NCBI GenBank assembly: GCA_015680685.1
Contig: MNCI01029592.1
Location: 8,555 to 72,554 of the forward strand
Length of the DNA stretch: 64,000 nt
Source: Gnetum montanum
Lineage: Eukaryota > Streptophyta > Gnetopsida > Gnetales > Gnetaceae
Direction: 5' to 3'
Positions 47,976 to 59,444 of this stretch are shown here, piece after piece (within the stretch, counting starts at the first letter, position 1; every line of letters begins with the position of its first letter). The translations under genes and the position numbers were made by a program. The notes under the pieces were generated by a model. The model searched no databases and had not been told where the DNA came from. It saw only the letters and a list, made by a program, of their open reading frames with translations.

Positions 47976-50333
47976 ATGTCCAATCATGAGTGGCAAAAGT
48001 TAAAGGCAATAGCCAAAGAGATCTTCCGTATGAGTAGTTATATTTTTTGAATTTTAGTTATTTCAAAAATATATTAATATAGTTGTTCATCAATTTTGTT
48101 TGTGTTATGTTATTCTAAATGCTATTTAATTTCCAAAATTGTAGCTATTGCCTTAGTTTATGAATGCAATGTTGAAACTATTTTGTGGTTGCTAGAAATG
48201 TTTGTCCTTTCTAAGAAGTTAAGGAGAATTGGAATATATAAATGGATGACAATGGAAGGCTTCTATGATAAAAATCTTGTTTACAATTTTTATGAATGAT
48301 TGACTAATGGTGTCTGAGATGGGATAAATACTTTGCAAGCCACTATCCATGGTCAGAATTTTACCTTCAACGTAGATGATATTGCAAATATGATACAAGT
48401 TTCATGTAGCAATGAGCTAGCTATTAAGGAATGAAGGTGGAAGAAAAGTAAAATTCACTTGATTTACTATGCCCAACAATTTGATAAGAGAGATAGCAAT
48501 CCAAATTACTATTCAAAGTTACTATTGCTCTCCAAATTTATGCAGTGGGCATTATTTTTAGTAAAAGCAATCAAAGCTAAGATTTTTAATAATGCAATTT
48601 TACTTATGTGGGCATTGGATAATAATGGAGGTGTTCCTTTTGATATCCCAGTGACTATGCTATCTAAGATGAGGAGGCATGGAAGGACATGACAATTTCA
48701 TGATGTCAGAGACTCTCTTGGCTTTCCAATTATAGTGAGAAAATTGTTATAGAACCATAACAAATAGTTTATCCCTACACAATGTCATGATATAGAGAAG
48801 TTATATCATAAAAGCATTTTTAGGAATGCATTGTTGTTTGAGAGGCTCAAATTCTTATCTAATGTCAAAGAAGATGATAAACCTTCTAAGGAAGATGTAT
48901 GTTGTCATGACAAATGTTCTTTGAAAGAAGTTGAAGACAAGTTAGATAATGTGATTAAGACATTATGTCAATATTTTGAAAGCAATGCAACACTCAGGAA
49001 TACTATGGAGGAGCTAAGATCTAACAAGTCTCAGTTGTTGGAAGAGATCAATGCACTAACGAAAAAAATAGAGAACATTGTAGCTAACAAAAACACTTGC
49101 ATGTAAAAGCTTGTTATTTGGAATTAGAAAATGGATGATGAAGTTGTAGTACTAAATACTAAAATATGTGTGGTAAGGAATGCATTGGTGGCCAAAAACA
49201 TTCACCTTGATAGAAGCAACATCATAGAAGATCCTAATAATGGTATGATGTTGTACATTTTCTCTATTTCTTTAAATATATATCATTTGTGGAAGCTTCT
49301 CTTTTAATATCCTTAATGTCAATGTGAGTAACAGATTTGAGTGATGTGGGTACACCCAAAGCAGCCAAGAGATTATTTATTTTGGCTAAGTACAACAAAG
49401 AACAAATAATCCATGAGATAAGGAATTTCTAGAAAAAATAGGTAACTAAACTATAATTGTTATGTTTAGTGCTATCAGGGTGAATGTTTTTGTAAAATTT
49501 TATTGTTATTATCTTATTATATCCATGAAACTATAATTGTAAAATGTAGTTTGAGTTTACTATCTAATTTTTCCACCTTGTAGTTGATGCCAATGTTGAT
49601 TTCAAAACACTAATTGATGATTGTGCAATAATTGATAGAGTGATGCACTTTTCTGTTTCTAATCTGCTTGACAATAAAGAGCTTGAGGGGACATCATTTG
49701 CCTCAAATGTTGCCACAAGAATTTCTTTTAAGAATTTATATAATAAAGAGTAGAAAGAATGGCTAGACGATGACATCATAGATGTCTACATCATGCACTT
49801 GAAGGAACTCTAGAAGTCTCTTTATGGTTCTCATGAATTTTAGAATACAAAATATCTCATCTTCAACACTATGTTTCAATGTTTTGCAAAGTCCTTCAAG
49901 AGTAAGATGTAGGTGTCTCAAAAGAACCAATCAAGACATATAACAAAGAAAAGTAGCAAAAAACATATTGTAAATGTTGAAAGTGGTACATATGTTGAAG
50001 AAGAAGTTAATGATTATGTTGTAGAAATAGATATTGTTAAAGAGATTAAAGATAAAATGTGTTGGGATGAGTTTTTGAAATTTGGACACACATTCTTCTA
50101 TCTTCCTTTGAACACTAGTGGACATTAGGTTCTTGTTGTTGTTGACATATTGGCATTTAATGTTTTGGTGTATGATTTAATGACCTCATCACAACATCTT
50201 GTAGTAGTTAGGAAATTGATGTTGAATTTTATTGACTGTTTATTAGATGGTAAGTCTTTTTGCTTTGATGGTGTCATTGAAATCAAGGGAAAGAGAAAAA
50301 AACGTAGCTTCAAAATGGAATGTTATTACTATT
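47976..50333 (+). pseudogene. Ulp1-protease transposon gene, 5' part, split by element A
   Basis: Starts MSNHEWQKLKAIAKEIF (47976). A GT-AG intron to an acceptor at about 48143 fits. Next come a block ending MTMEGFYDKNLVYNFYE...FNVDDIANMIQVS (48144-48410, like the plant transposon protein domain), a Lys/Glu-rich coiled coil (48831-49106), and then a C-terminal protease region: MCWDEFLKFGHTFFYLPLNTSGH*VLVVVDILAFN in outline, with His at 50123 followed by TAG where Ulp1 peptidases have Trp, and VYD with Asp at 50174. His and Asp are two members of the C48 cysteine protease triad. Cys is on the far side of element A (59267). Several stops. Possibly a Mutator- or CACTA-type accessory gene; no transposase seen. 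Confidence 0.6.
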
Positions 50334-51176
50334 TAATGAATCATGATTTGCCAGGTTATGATATCAGATCTGCAATATTGGGTACGTGATATCGTAGCCT
50401 GGATAACGATATCGGATACATGATATCGTGATTCCTATGTAAGCCTATAAATACACATTTGGGTGCACAGGAAGAGGAGAAGTAAGTGTAGAAGTAGAAT
50501 CTTTTTGTTCATTTTTAGGTCATTTCAATTCTTTCCCCAGTGCATGCTTGCAGTGTAATGATTGTAATTGTACATAACCTTTATTTGAGTGTGACGTAGT
50601 TGGACATGCACATGATCAACAATACTCCATCATTGCAGCATTTACTTAGTTTTAATTGCTTAATTATTATTGTTATTTATTATTTTCTTAATTAATGTTT
50701 CTTTATCACCATTTATTATCTCTATTATTAAATGTGGAATGAGTACAACTTAATCATGAGCATTTAAGTGTAACTACTTGGTATCCCAGTAGCGTATCTA
50801 GGAGTGCTTAAGTAACATGTGCTTGGCAATCCCAGAAGTAGTACACGAGGTCCAAGATGTGTATGGATGATTAAGGATGGATGCTCATCACACTTAAGAT
50901 AGCTTAGATTTTGCTTCTCATTCCCTATTAGCTTAAAACAAGGTTATTTTCCATTGTCTCTATGAGTAGCACCAGTTTAGGACCACATCATACACCTCAC
51001 TCCGGACTAAATGATATGTGACAAAGCAAATAATAATCTAGGTGGGAAGACAACGAACTATGATTAATGTGTAACTATTTAGATACCACAACTAGCCCAT
51101 CTACGGAGTTCAATTAGATTGTGCATGAATGCTTGTATTCGTATGGTTGAGTGTAGGGATACCGAGCCACTCATCA
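50334..51176 (+). repeat. 5' LTR of element A
   Basis: 843 bp. It starts TAATGAATC where the other copies have TGATGAATC (G to A in the terminal dinucleotide) and ends CACTCATCA. It contains the core promoter described separately. Confidence 0.85.
50358..50453 (+). promoter_or_regulatory. LTR promoter of element A: GATATC cluster and TATA box
   Basis: Four GATATC cores (at about 50361, 50389, 50408 and 50423), most with T/CGATATCG/A flanks, are followed by CCTATAAATACAC at 50444-50456. C-to-T changes at flanking CpGs explain the copies that are no longer perfect. Confidence 0.6.
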
Positions 51177-51177
51177 T

Positions 51178-51196
51178 TGGCACTATTGTCAGGGAC
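51178..51196 (+). other. Element A primer binding site, tRNA-Asp type (decayed)
   Basis: TTGGCACTATTGTCAGGGA directly after the LTR. It differs from the tRNA-Asp complement only by transitions. Confidence 0.65.
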
Positions 51197-51310
51197 AGTG
51201 CTAGTTATTTAGATTAATTATATCATACAAGATCACTGTAACAAAGTATTCATGATATATCTCTTAGAAAAGAACTTAATTTCAATTTAGTCACACACAA
51301 ATTCACAACA

Positions 51311-53346
51311 ATGTCTCTCTCACAAGACTATGATAATGCAACAACTAGTAAGGTAATTCATTGGAGAACCAACAAATTATACAATGATGAAGATGAAGTT
51401 TGGAGTACTCAAGATGATGCAGGGATCTCCTATGTACATAAATGAAGAAAAAATCATCCTAACTCACAAATCCACAACCTACCTAGTGACGATGAACCCT
51501 TTCTAGCCACTAAGAGCCTAATGCATATACAAGAGGCTGTTCAAATATCTTGCAGGCATCGTAAGGAAAGTCGTCTACCCACGCTTGATTTAAACAACTT
51601 TTCCAAAATTTTAGGAGGCTATGATTTAGATCCGCAACATCATTTACAAGCCCTCCATGATGCCTGTGTATGGAAAAATATTGGTAATGGATGGCAAAAG
51701 CTTAAGCTCTTTCCTATGACACTCGTTGGCCAAGCAAAAGTATGGTATAGGTCCTTACAATTAAAATCAATTCGATGTTGGCCGACAATGGTAGAACTCT
51801 TCAATGAAAGATATCAAACCTATGTAAGAGTGTCAGCCTTGAGGAAACAAATCCAAAGATGGAAACATGCACAACATGAACCCTTGGACATAGCCTTAGA
51901 AAGATATTATGCATTGTTAAACAATTGCCTAGGCCATGGATTCTTTGAGGAAAGGCTAATGCATCACATCATGGATGGGCTCCGTAATGAAACAAGGGAG
52001 ACCCTAGGGATGTATGCCCGAGGTCAACTATATGAGCTACAAACCCATGAATTCCAAGAGCTTATTAAGTGAGTAGCAAAAGAAGAAGAAGAAATGGATA
52101 AATGGGAGAATGTTGAAAGCTCTCAATAGGACCAAGATCTCAAATTAGCAAAGGTCCATGATTATGAAGAGGAGAAATCAACTCACCTCAAGGAGGTGGA
52201 ATCATCTTTGCCAATACTACAATCACTAGATGAAATTGAGGTAAGGATCAATAAGATGATGGAATGGATACATGAAAAATGTGGAGAATATGCCAACACT
52301 ATTAGAGGTAGAACCATGACGAACCAAGAAGTAGGGCAGAACACCCTTAGACAATCAGAAAGAAGGGTTGAAGAAAATAATAATTCAACTACTAATCATA
52401 TGTATCAATGTAACCTTGGCCTATACGATCACCCCAAAGGTCAATGCTTGATCTTGTCACATTTACATGAGCATTGGGAAGGAATGTTACATCTAAAGTT
52501 CATATAGAAATACCGTGTTCAGTCACAGTGGCCAAAATTCCAGTCGTGGGGGAGGCCACCCTTAAACTGGTCATACCATTCATACCATCCAAACCCAAGT
52601 GCTTATCAATCTCAGCATCCTGTTTCCTTGACCGGATCAACATCCTCTATCTCATCACATTGTTATCATTCTCCTAAGTACTATAAACCCATGTCCTCTC
52701 CCACAAGATCACCACCTCATGTTCCTTGCACTTATCCTCTCCCTCAATATTCTCATCCTTCACCTCTTTCTACATCGCCACCAATAGTACCAGTAGGTTT
52801 TGCACCATAGCACCAACCCACAAACATTACTTGTGTTGCTATAGTCAATAGTAGTGGAGGTCCCCCACAATGTCAAAAGCGTCATTTCTTTAGGCATGAC
52901 CAAAGAAAGAGATAGCACGGTTATGAAACCACTACATTCCCTAACCCAGCGCAAGTTCCACACTATGATGCATCTATCTCCTCAAACCCAATGCCTCCTG
53001 TTATCTTATTAGGGCTGTCAATCAATACTCCAACTATCATGTGACCCAATGAATACAACCATATAGGGAGACATATTGATTGTTGCATACCATCTTACGG
53101 TCAAGGGTGCTATAGTGGGTCAACTCCTTATCAATTAACCACATCTTCTAACTTGCCCCACTATGTCAACTTTAATATAGTGTGTGCACCCCAATTTGGA
53201 TACATTCCAAGCCCCACATCAAAAGACACCTAGTGGTTTGGATATGACTAGGTCCCAATATTTCCAACATGCATAGATCCAAACCTTCCATTTATTAATT
53301 CTCACCATGACCAAAAGTTTAGTCATGGGGGATATTCTCCATTTTA
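51311..53346 (+). pseudogene. Element A gag
   Basis: Starts MSLSQDYDNATTSK. The Retrotrans_gag-type capsid block is at 51521-52072 (FPMTLVGQAKVWYRSLQ, LRKQIQRWKHAQHEPLDIA, RNETRETLGMYARG). A linker follows, then 52196-52507 with a knuckle reading CNLGLYDHPKGQC, in which the second Cys of element B has become Gly. The C-terminal part to about 53346 is Pro/Ser/His/Tyr-rich and frame-broken, ending FSHGGYSPF like B. Stops at about 51443 and 52069. With no protease downstream, any processing would need an autonomous partner. Confidence 0.75.
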
Positions 53347-53589
53347 ATGAGCAGACTTAATAAATGTTTTTCCTTTTCTTTAATTTTACAATTTTTTGTT
53401 TGTTAGTTTTTCATCTTTCAATTTGTTGTTTTATCTTTTTATCTTTTTATGGGTAATCTCATCTATGAATAAAAAAATCATGTGACTCATCGTTGAGGTG
53501 TTGTTCTATGATATCAAGTCTTGGATGGCTAATTATTTGGATAGCGAGCCCACCACATCAACCCAACCATTCTATTAATAAGAGGTTCT

Positions 53590-53660
53590 ACTCTGGGCAT
53601 GATGATATTCTTGTCATCATGAAAACTTAAAAGTAATTTTATGCTTGTTATGCCCAGAGT
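53590..53660. repeat. Inverted repeat in the gag-ORF2 spacer
   Basis: ACTCTGGGCAT (53590-53600) and its exact complement ATGCCCAGAGT (53650-53660) flank a 49-nt loop that holds a second short hairpin (GATGA/TCATC). The corresponding part of element B falls in the N gap at 36175-36252. Confidence 0.7.
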
Positions 53661-54738
53661 GAAAAATGATGGACTAAGAGAGAATGACTAGAGTGTGACA
53701 TCAAGGGGACTTGTGGATTCTCTTTGGTGACATCTATAGGAGTTATCATGCAACTTGGTTGTACTAAGATCCTTGTAGATCTAACGACAGTGGGAGTAAG
53801 AGTAATAAAGGCACTTAATGAAGAAACCCAATGTTATTCTAGGGGGTCCCACTAGAAAGACATGTACCCATGCCTAAAGGTAGGCGACTTCTTTGGATTA
53901 TGCATAAAAAAAAAAGAGAAGAGAGAGTGTGCCAAAGAGGCCAAATAAAAAGAAATGAAAAGATCAAGATAGATGTGCTGCAAAGAAATTCCAAATCACT
54001 CCATTGAATGAAACACCAAATGCTCATATGCCTTGCTGTCATGATACTCTTATGGTTGTCCATCCTTGGATGAAACAATGTGATGTCACTGATTGGAGGA
54101 ATGGACTTGGTCTTGATTTTGGAGCAATAGGCTAACAACACATTAATCATTTCCTACACTCAGGATTCATTGTACCCTAGGTCAGTTACATCATGTCCCA
54201 ATCTTTGCAACCCTTTCTACAATTTGCCTCATCTTGCTGTTCATGTATTTGTGACTCATGTCTTGTGTAACATTGAATTCATACCTCATCATGGTGGCAT
54301 CTACATGTGTGTGTTTTGTGGAATTGGTGTGGATTCCATTTAACCCTTTTAGTGCCTACGAACATTTTCAAGTGTGGTTATGTAAGGGCATCATAGGTAA
54401 GAACCTGCTTTGGGGAAGATCCACTTGTGTAACTTTTGTAATTTACACTTTTTGCACATCACCACATCATTTTATACTCTCCACGCATTGCATAGCTACA
54501 ATCATCTTTCCCTCTATCATCATTCTAAATTCCAACATTCCTGGGCACCACTACATGTCCTTTTTCCTCATCCTATTCATAAATTGCATTGACAAATCCC
54601 ACCTCCTTACATTTTTGGTGCCTTTAGGTCTCTTAAATGTTACCCTAGAACTTTCAAATTAACCTCAAATCCTTCATTTTTGGCCTTGGAAATTCAAAAA
54701 TTCATCAATCTTGCCAAGTACCCTATTTTTCATAGGCC

Positions 54739-54828
54739 ATGATATCGGGTACTCAATATTGAGTCTGATGCGATATCATGTTTGCACTATCGAGTACATG
54801 ATATCGTGTCCTAAAAAACTATATATAT
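54739..54828 (+). promoter_or_regulatory. Internal promoter-like module upstream of ORF2 (element A)
   Basis: GATATC or GATATC-derived cores at about 54741, 54772 and 54799, mixed with GGTACTCAATATTGAG-type words like those of the LTR, then ACTATATATATGG at 54819-54831. This is the LTR arrangement, at a position 0.5 kb upstream of ORF2. The candidate donor (GGTAAATA, about 55068) and the acceptor GTGATTGCAG (ending 55320) would give a 5' exon spliced to ORF2. Element B conserves both. Confidence 0.5.
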
Positions 54829-55320
54829 GGACCCCCCCTGCGCACATCAATGTCATTTTGCACTATTCATGCAAGGGGAGTTCAAATTTTCTTCCACAAA
54901 TTTTCTAGCTTGCGCACCTCTCATTCAAACATCCATAACTTGCTCATTAACGCTTCAATTCCCATTCCTAAACATTGAGTGTTTAACTTAGAAGTGGGGG
55001 AAGGGTATGCTCCAAGTTGCACATACTTTTTTCAAAATTCATCGTTGCACCGAAGGATATCATAAATGGTAAATAACCTTAAAAATGTTAAACACATTGC
55101 CAAATTTATTTTATCTCTTCACCCACACCATGAGAATTAATTTTTGGAAGCACCTAATCAAATTAGGCCCAATATGAAAACTTTTAGGGGACATTTTTAT
55201 AAAATTTTCTAACTCTAGATCACACTAAACAAGAAACAAGTTCATTAAAGGCAAAAAGTAAGGTATAAATCAAACTTTGTAAGTAACTTTAATAATAGTT
55301 AGTCCCATGTGATTGCAGAT

Positions 55321-58109
55321 CGCCCCTAAAAGAGGACAACAAGGAGGACCCTCTCAAGGTGCATTCAAATGACCAAGGAAAGGTAGAGGCTAGGCATCTC
55401 TCAAGGAATGTATGGAACAGGAGCCATAATCATTCAGTATTCATTAGGAACTTCCTGTTATTGTATAATTGGGACATGCTAAAGGTGGAGTCAGTAAAGC
55501 ACCTAAATAGGGACAACATCTTACGTTGTCCCCAAAGTGTGTTCAGGAAATTCATGAAAGGTCCACGTCAGCAGCTGTGATAGTGGAACTTAACTTTGGA
55601 CCTTTCATTGAGTTTGCTCTCGAAGTAGTCAGGGACCAACTTAAAGGATCCCCACTATGGCCTATTCTCTTTGAAAGTGGTGATTGGTACCTGGGAGAGA
55701 CATACCAATTTTAGTAGAATAAAGAAGAAGGCACCACCATTGATATTGGTGGTGTTTCTATGGATTTCTTTTCCAAAGCCATTTTAGAGGTGTTGAATCT
55801 TTCAAATATAGGGCCAAAAGTTGCTCACTTGTCCACATGCTTCGATGCTGATGCACGAAAAATATGGTTGAAAAGGGTGTATGGAAAAGAAGACAAAGCA
55901 TATGGAGAGCTGACACTTGAAGAGAGAATCTACTTCAAGATTAGCACATATTACATCTTCTCCACAAAAGGGTTGAACAGAATCTCCACATATGCAGCTA
56001 GAGGAAGTTCTATCTTGATGGGCAAGGTTAATGCCAACCTATCTCATTTATATCTTACAGAAATTTTGAGGCAGTTCGAAGAACACAAGAAGTGAAGTTT
56101 GTATTGCCCTTCCCCTGTATCATTAGGAAGTTATGTTGGCATGTTGGAATTTTGGGGTACACTAATGATGTCCCCAAAAAGGCCCAAAATGCTTCATTTC
56201 TTGAATTACTGAAGCCACTAGCCCCAAGGAAAAGTGTTAGTGAGACATTAGAGCTTGAACAAGAATAGATGGTGGGGCCCACTACACCTCAAACTGTAGG
56301 GCCTAGCCAACTTCCAAGCACAAGGCCTAATCAACAACAAGAAGTGAGGCCCAACACAGGCCAACAAGATGAACTGCCACCACTGCTACAAGACTATCGA
56401 TCATCAATGAACCATCTCAAGGCCATCGTTGAAATGGTTAGTTAGGGAAGCTGTGATGAGACAAATCTCTTTAGGGTCATAGATGATGCCTTACAACCCA
56501 TGGTCTTAATTGATCACATGCGGGATGAGGTATCAATCCAAATAAGAGGAGGGGATCACATTGGTCACAACAAATCTAAGGGAACGTTGCATCTTTTCAG
56601 GTGCAATTAGAAATTGGTGAAGGTGCCAAAATAGTGGTTATGCAACACCAAGATGTAGCAGGAGTCGCAGAAGTGGTCACATAACACATAAAAGAATCAT
56701 TCAATGTTCCTATTGTGCCACTGGTAGATTTTACAGGAGCATGCAATGCTTAAAATTTGGCTAGTCTCTTGATAACTCCTGTGGAGCATGAGGATGTTCT
56801 AGTTCGGTTGGTGTAGACAAGACAAGTGATGACATCCTTATTTGACATCCCTTAAGATGTCATAGGAACTCAGTTAGACCTCATCTCCACAAAAGGGAAG
56901 CTGGTCATGATAGAGATCAAGGTTAAGCATGCAGAGACGGAGTTAGAAAGACTCCAAGAAAAGCTCATCACCCTGCAAGCTACATAGCAGGATCCATCTT
57001 AATTCATACCTATAGACTAGCTAGAGTCCTTCTAGATAGAGCAACTGAATAAATTGCTGGCAGAAAATAAAAGAGTGGTGGAGGAAAAAAAAGAAGGCTG
57101 ATTGAAATGCTTCTAAGGCACAAGCCCAAACATATGCACATGCCAAAGCACTCAAGGCCTTACAAGAGGAGAATAAACAACTTGCCGCTGACAATCTTCG
57201 ATTGACCATCATAGAAAAGTAAAGAAATGTTCTTAAAATTTTTTTTAGCAATTACAAGAATAATTAGTCAGGGTCAACCTAGACATGAATTGCTTGGCCA
57301 GAGAAAATAGTACCCTCTCAATGGAGGAGGTACGCATGATCTGTCAAAAGATGGTAATTGAAATAAGTGTGTTGTAAAACGAGGCCAAGCGACATGAAAA
57401 ACTCAAGGAGCATTTTAGAGACTAGGTGGGGATGTACAAGCAAGTAATTGAAAAAGAAATCCATATGGTGAAAGCTCACATTAACACCTTCAGTACTCAA
57501 CATACTAATGGGTAGGCCATATTGGATACCTATGCATTCATCTACCAAGAAGAACTTAAAAGCTGGGACCTATAGATACAAGATCTTACAAAATACATGG
57601 ATTTGGCAAACCTGTGGTATGCCAAATTGGCCATGTTGACAATAGGACACTCAAGAATAGAATTAGAAAAGTAGGTAGCTACCACCTATGCAAAATATGA
57701 AATGAAATTTGCTGAGCACAAGAAGATGCTGCAGAAATTAGAAATGGAAAATTTTGAGTTAGAGGTGGGCAAAACTAGCTACTAGGGATAAAAGGATGTC
57801 ATGACAGATGTGGCTTGATAGCTCATGGATTACCAGGAATACAAGAAAAAAGCCAAAGCCCATGAAGAGGAACGATGACTATTTGTGGCTTGGTATGTCA
57901 AGGCCAATTGGATGTTCCCACAACTGTTGTGTTCATGGGAGGTGTTGACTCCATTAGATATTGGAGCATTAGCATGGATGGCACAGGATCCCTGAACCAA
58001 AGAGGAAAAGCTCCAGGCACTCCTTTAGAGCCATCAATTTCCAAAACCTACAGCACAAGATAAGGGGAAGAGACCCATGGAAGAACCACTGCCACCAGGA
58101 TCCACATGA
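55321..58109 (+). pseudogene. Element A ORF2: globular domain plus coiled coil, unknown function
   Basis: Colinear with B ORF2 from the splice-acceptor-like site to TGA at 58107-58109. The conserved block is at 55760-56095 (MDFFSKAILEVLNLSNIG, FDADARKIWLKRVYGKED, YIFSTKGLNRISTYAARG, ILRQFEE). A Gln/Pro-rich linker runs about 56230-56400. A coiled coil rich in Glu, Lys and Gln runs about 56870-57880. Many TAG/TAA codons stand where B has CAG or CAA (for example around 56986 and 56999). No catalytic motif is recognised. The length and two-part build suggest a structural or nucleic-acid-binding accessory protein; that is inference. Confidence 0.6.
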
Positions 58110-58298
58110 GTTTCAACAAAATTTTGTCTTTTTGTAATTCTATGTTTGTGTCCCAATTTTGTTATGTTCAATTCTCCACTATGGCCTGAATGAATTTCTA
58201 CTTAGTTAATAATTCCATATCTATCCACAGTGTAATCAATTGAACTTGTTCTCATTTTCTTTGACTTGAGGATGAGTTTTCATTCAGTTATGGTGGTA

Positions 58299-59228
58299 TG
58301 ATGAATCATGATTTTCTAGGCTTCGATATTAGATTTGTGGTATCACGTATGCAATATTGTGGCCTAGATAACAATATTGAATACATGATATCATGATTCC
58401 TGTGTAAACCTATAAATACACATTTGGGCACATAGGAAGAGGAGAAGTAAGTGTAGAAGTAGAGTCTTTTTGTTCATTTTTAGTTCATTTCAATTCTTTC
58501 CCCAGTGCATGCCCATAGTGTGATGATTGTAATTATATGAAACGTTTATTCGAGTGTGACATACTTGGACATGCACATGATTGGTAATAAAGATTGAGAT
58601 TACTCTATCATTGCAACATTCACTTAGTTTTAATTTTTTAATTGTTATTGTTATTTATTGTTTTCTTAATTAATATTTCTTTACTACCATTTACTATCTT
58701 TGTTATTAAATGTGAAATGAGTACGAATTAATCACAAGTATTTAAGTGTGACTACTTGGTATCCTAGTAGCATATCTAGGAGTGCTTAAGTAACTTGTGC
58801 TTGGTAATCCCAGAAGTAGTACACGAGGTCCAAGATGTGTACGGATGATTAAGGCTGGATGCTCATTGCACTTAGGCTAGCTTAGATTGCGCTTCTAATT
58901 CNTCAAGATGTGTACGGATGATTAATGATGGATGCTCATTGCACTTAGGCTAGCTTAGATTGCGCTTCTAATTCCCTATTAGCTTAAAAGAAGGTTATTT
59001 TCCATTGTATCTAGGAGTAGCACCAGTTTAGGACCACATCATAAACATGACTTTGGACTAAACCATATGTGACAAAGCAAATACTAGTCTAGGTGGGAAG
59101 ACAACGAACTACGATCAACATGTAACTATCTAGATTCTATAACTAGCTCATCTGTGGAGTTCGACTAGATCATGCATGAAAACTTGTATTCGTATGGTTG
59201 AGTGTAGGGGGTACCTATCCACTTATCA
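58299..59228 (+). repeat. 3' LTR of element A
   Basis: 930 bp starting TGATGAATCATGATT and ending CACTTATCA. It is longer than the 5' LTR mainly because of a 71-bp duplication joined at the single N (58902). The GATATC cluster (58322-58398) is more decayed than in the 5' LTR. TATAAATACAC at about 58410. Confidence 0.85.
58831..58975. repeat. 71-bp duplication around a single N (likely assembly artefact)
   Basis: 58831-58901 and 58904-58975 are nearly identical and separated by N at 58902. The 5' LTR has only one copy. The same pattern is found at 37448-37509 / 37511-37572 around N 37510. Confidence 0.8.
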
Positions 59229-59398
59229 TTATTGATGATCTTTTGAAACAAGAAAATGGATATGATTGTGGAATGTACATAATAATCTTTATGCATCACT
59301 TAGTACTCTATAACGAGTTGAATTTCACTTCCAATTATGTTTTAATGTATCAGAAGACCATGATACAAGAAATTATAAGTTCTCCTAAAACTCATTAA
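59229..59398 (+). pseudogene. Ulp1-protease transposon gene, 3' part
   Basis: Directly after element A: IIDDLLKQENGYDCGMYIIIF, with the Gln and the catalytic Cys (TGT 59267-59269) in the Q.NGYDCG-type box of Ulp1/C48 cysteine proteases, ending in TAA at 59396-59398. It completes the His-Asp-Cys triad begun at 50123 and 50174. Joining across one target-duplication copy leaves the two parts one base out of register, so a small indel is present. Confidence 0.65.
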
Positions 59399-59444
59399 GT
59401 TTGGAGAAACTTGTGTTTGCAGAATATGCTAAATGAGAATTGTA

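Larger units (their letters stand above)
50334..59228 (+). mobile_element. Element A: full-length non-autonomous LTR retrotransposon (Gag plus ORF2, no pol)
   Basis: 8895 bp. 5' LTR 50334-51176, PBS from 51178, gag 51311 to about 53346, spacer with internal promoter-like module, ORF2 55321-58109, PPT-like 58285-58298, 3' LTR 58299-59228. The flanks CTATT (50329-50333) and TTATT (59229-59233) match at four of five bases. It is inserted within a Ulp1 protease coding region. It shares full colinearity with element B, which lies in the opposite orientation. Confidence 0.88.
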
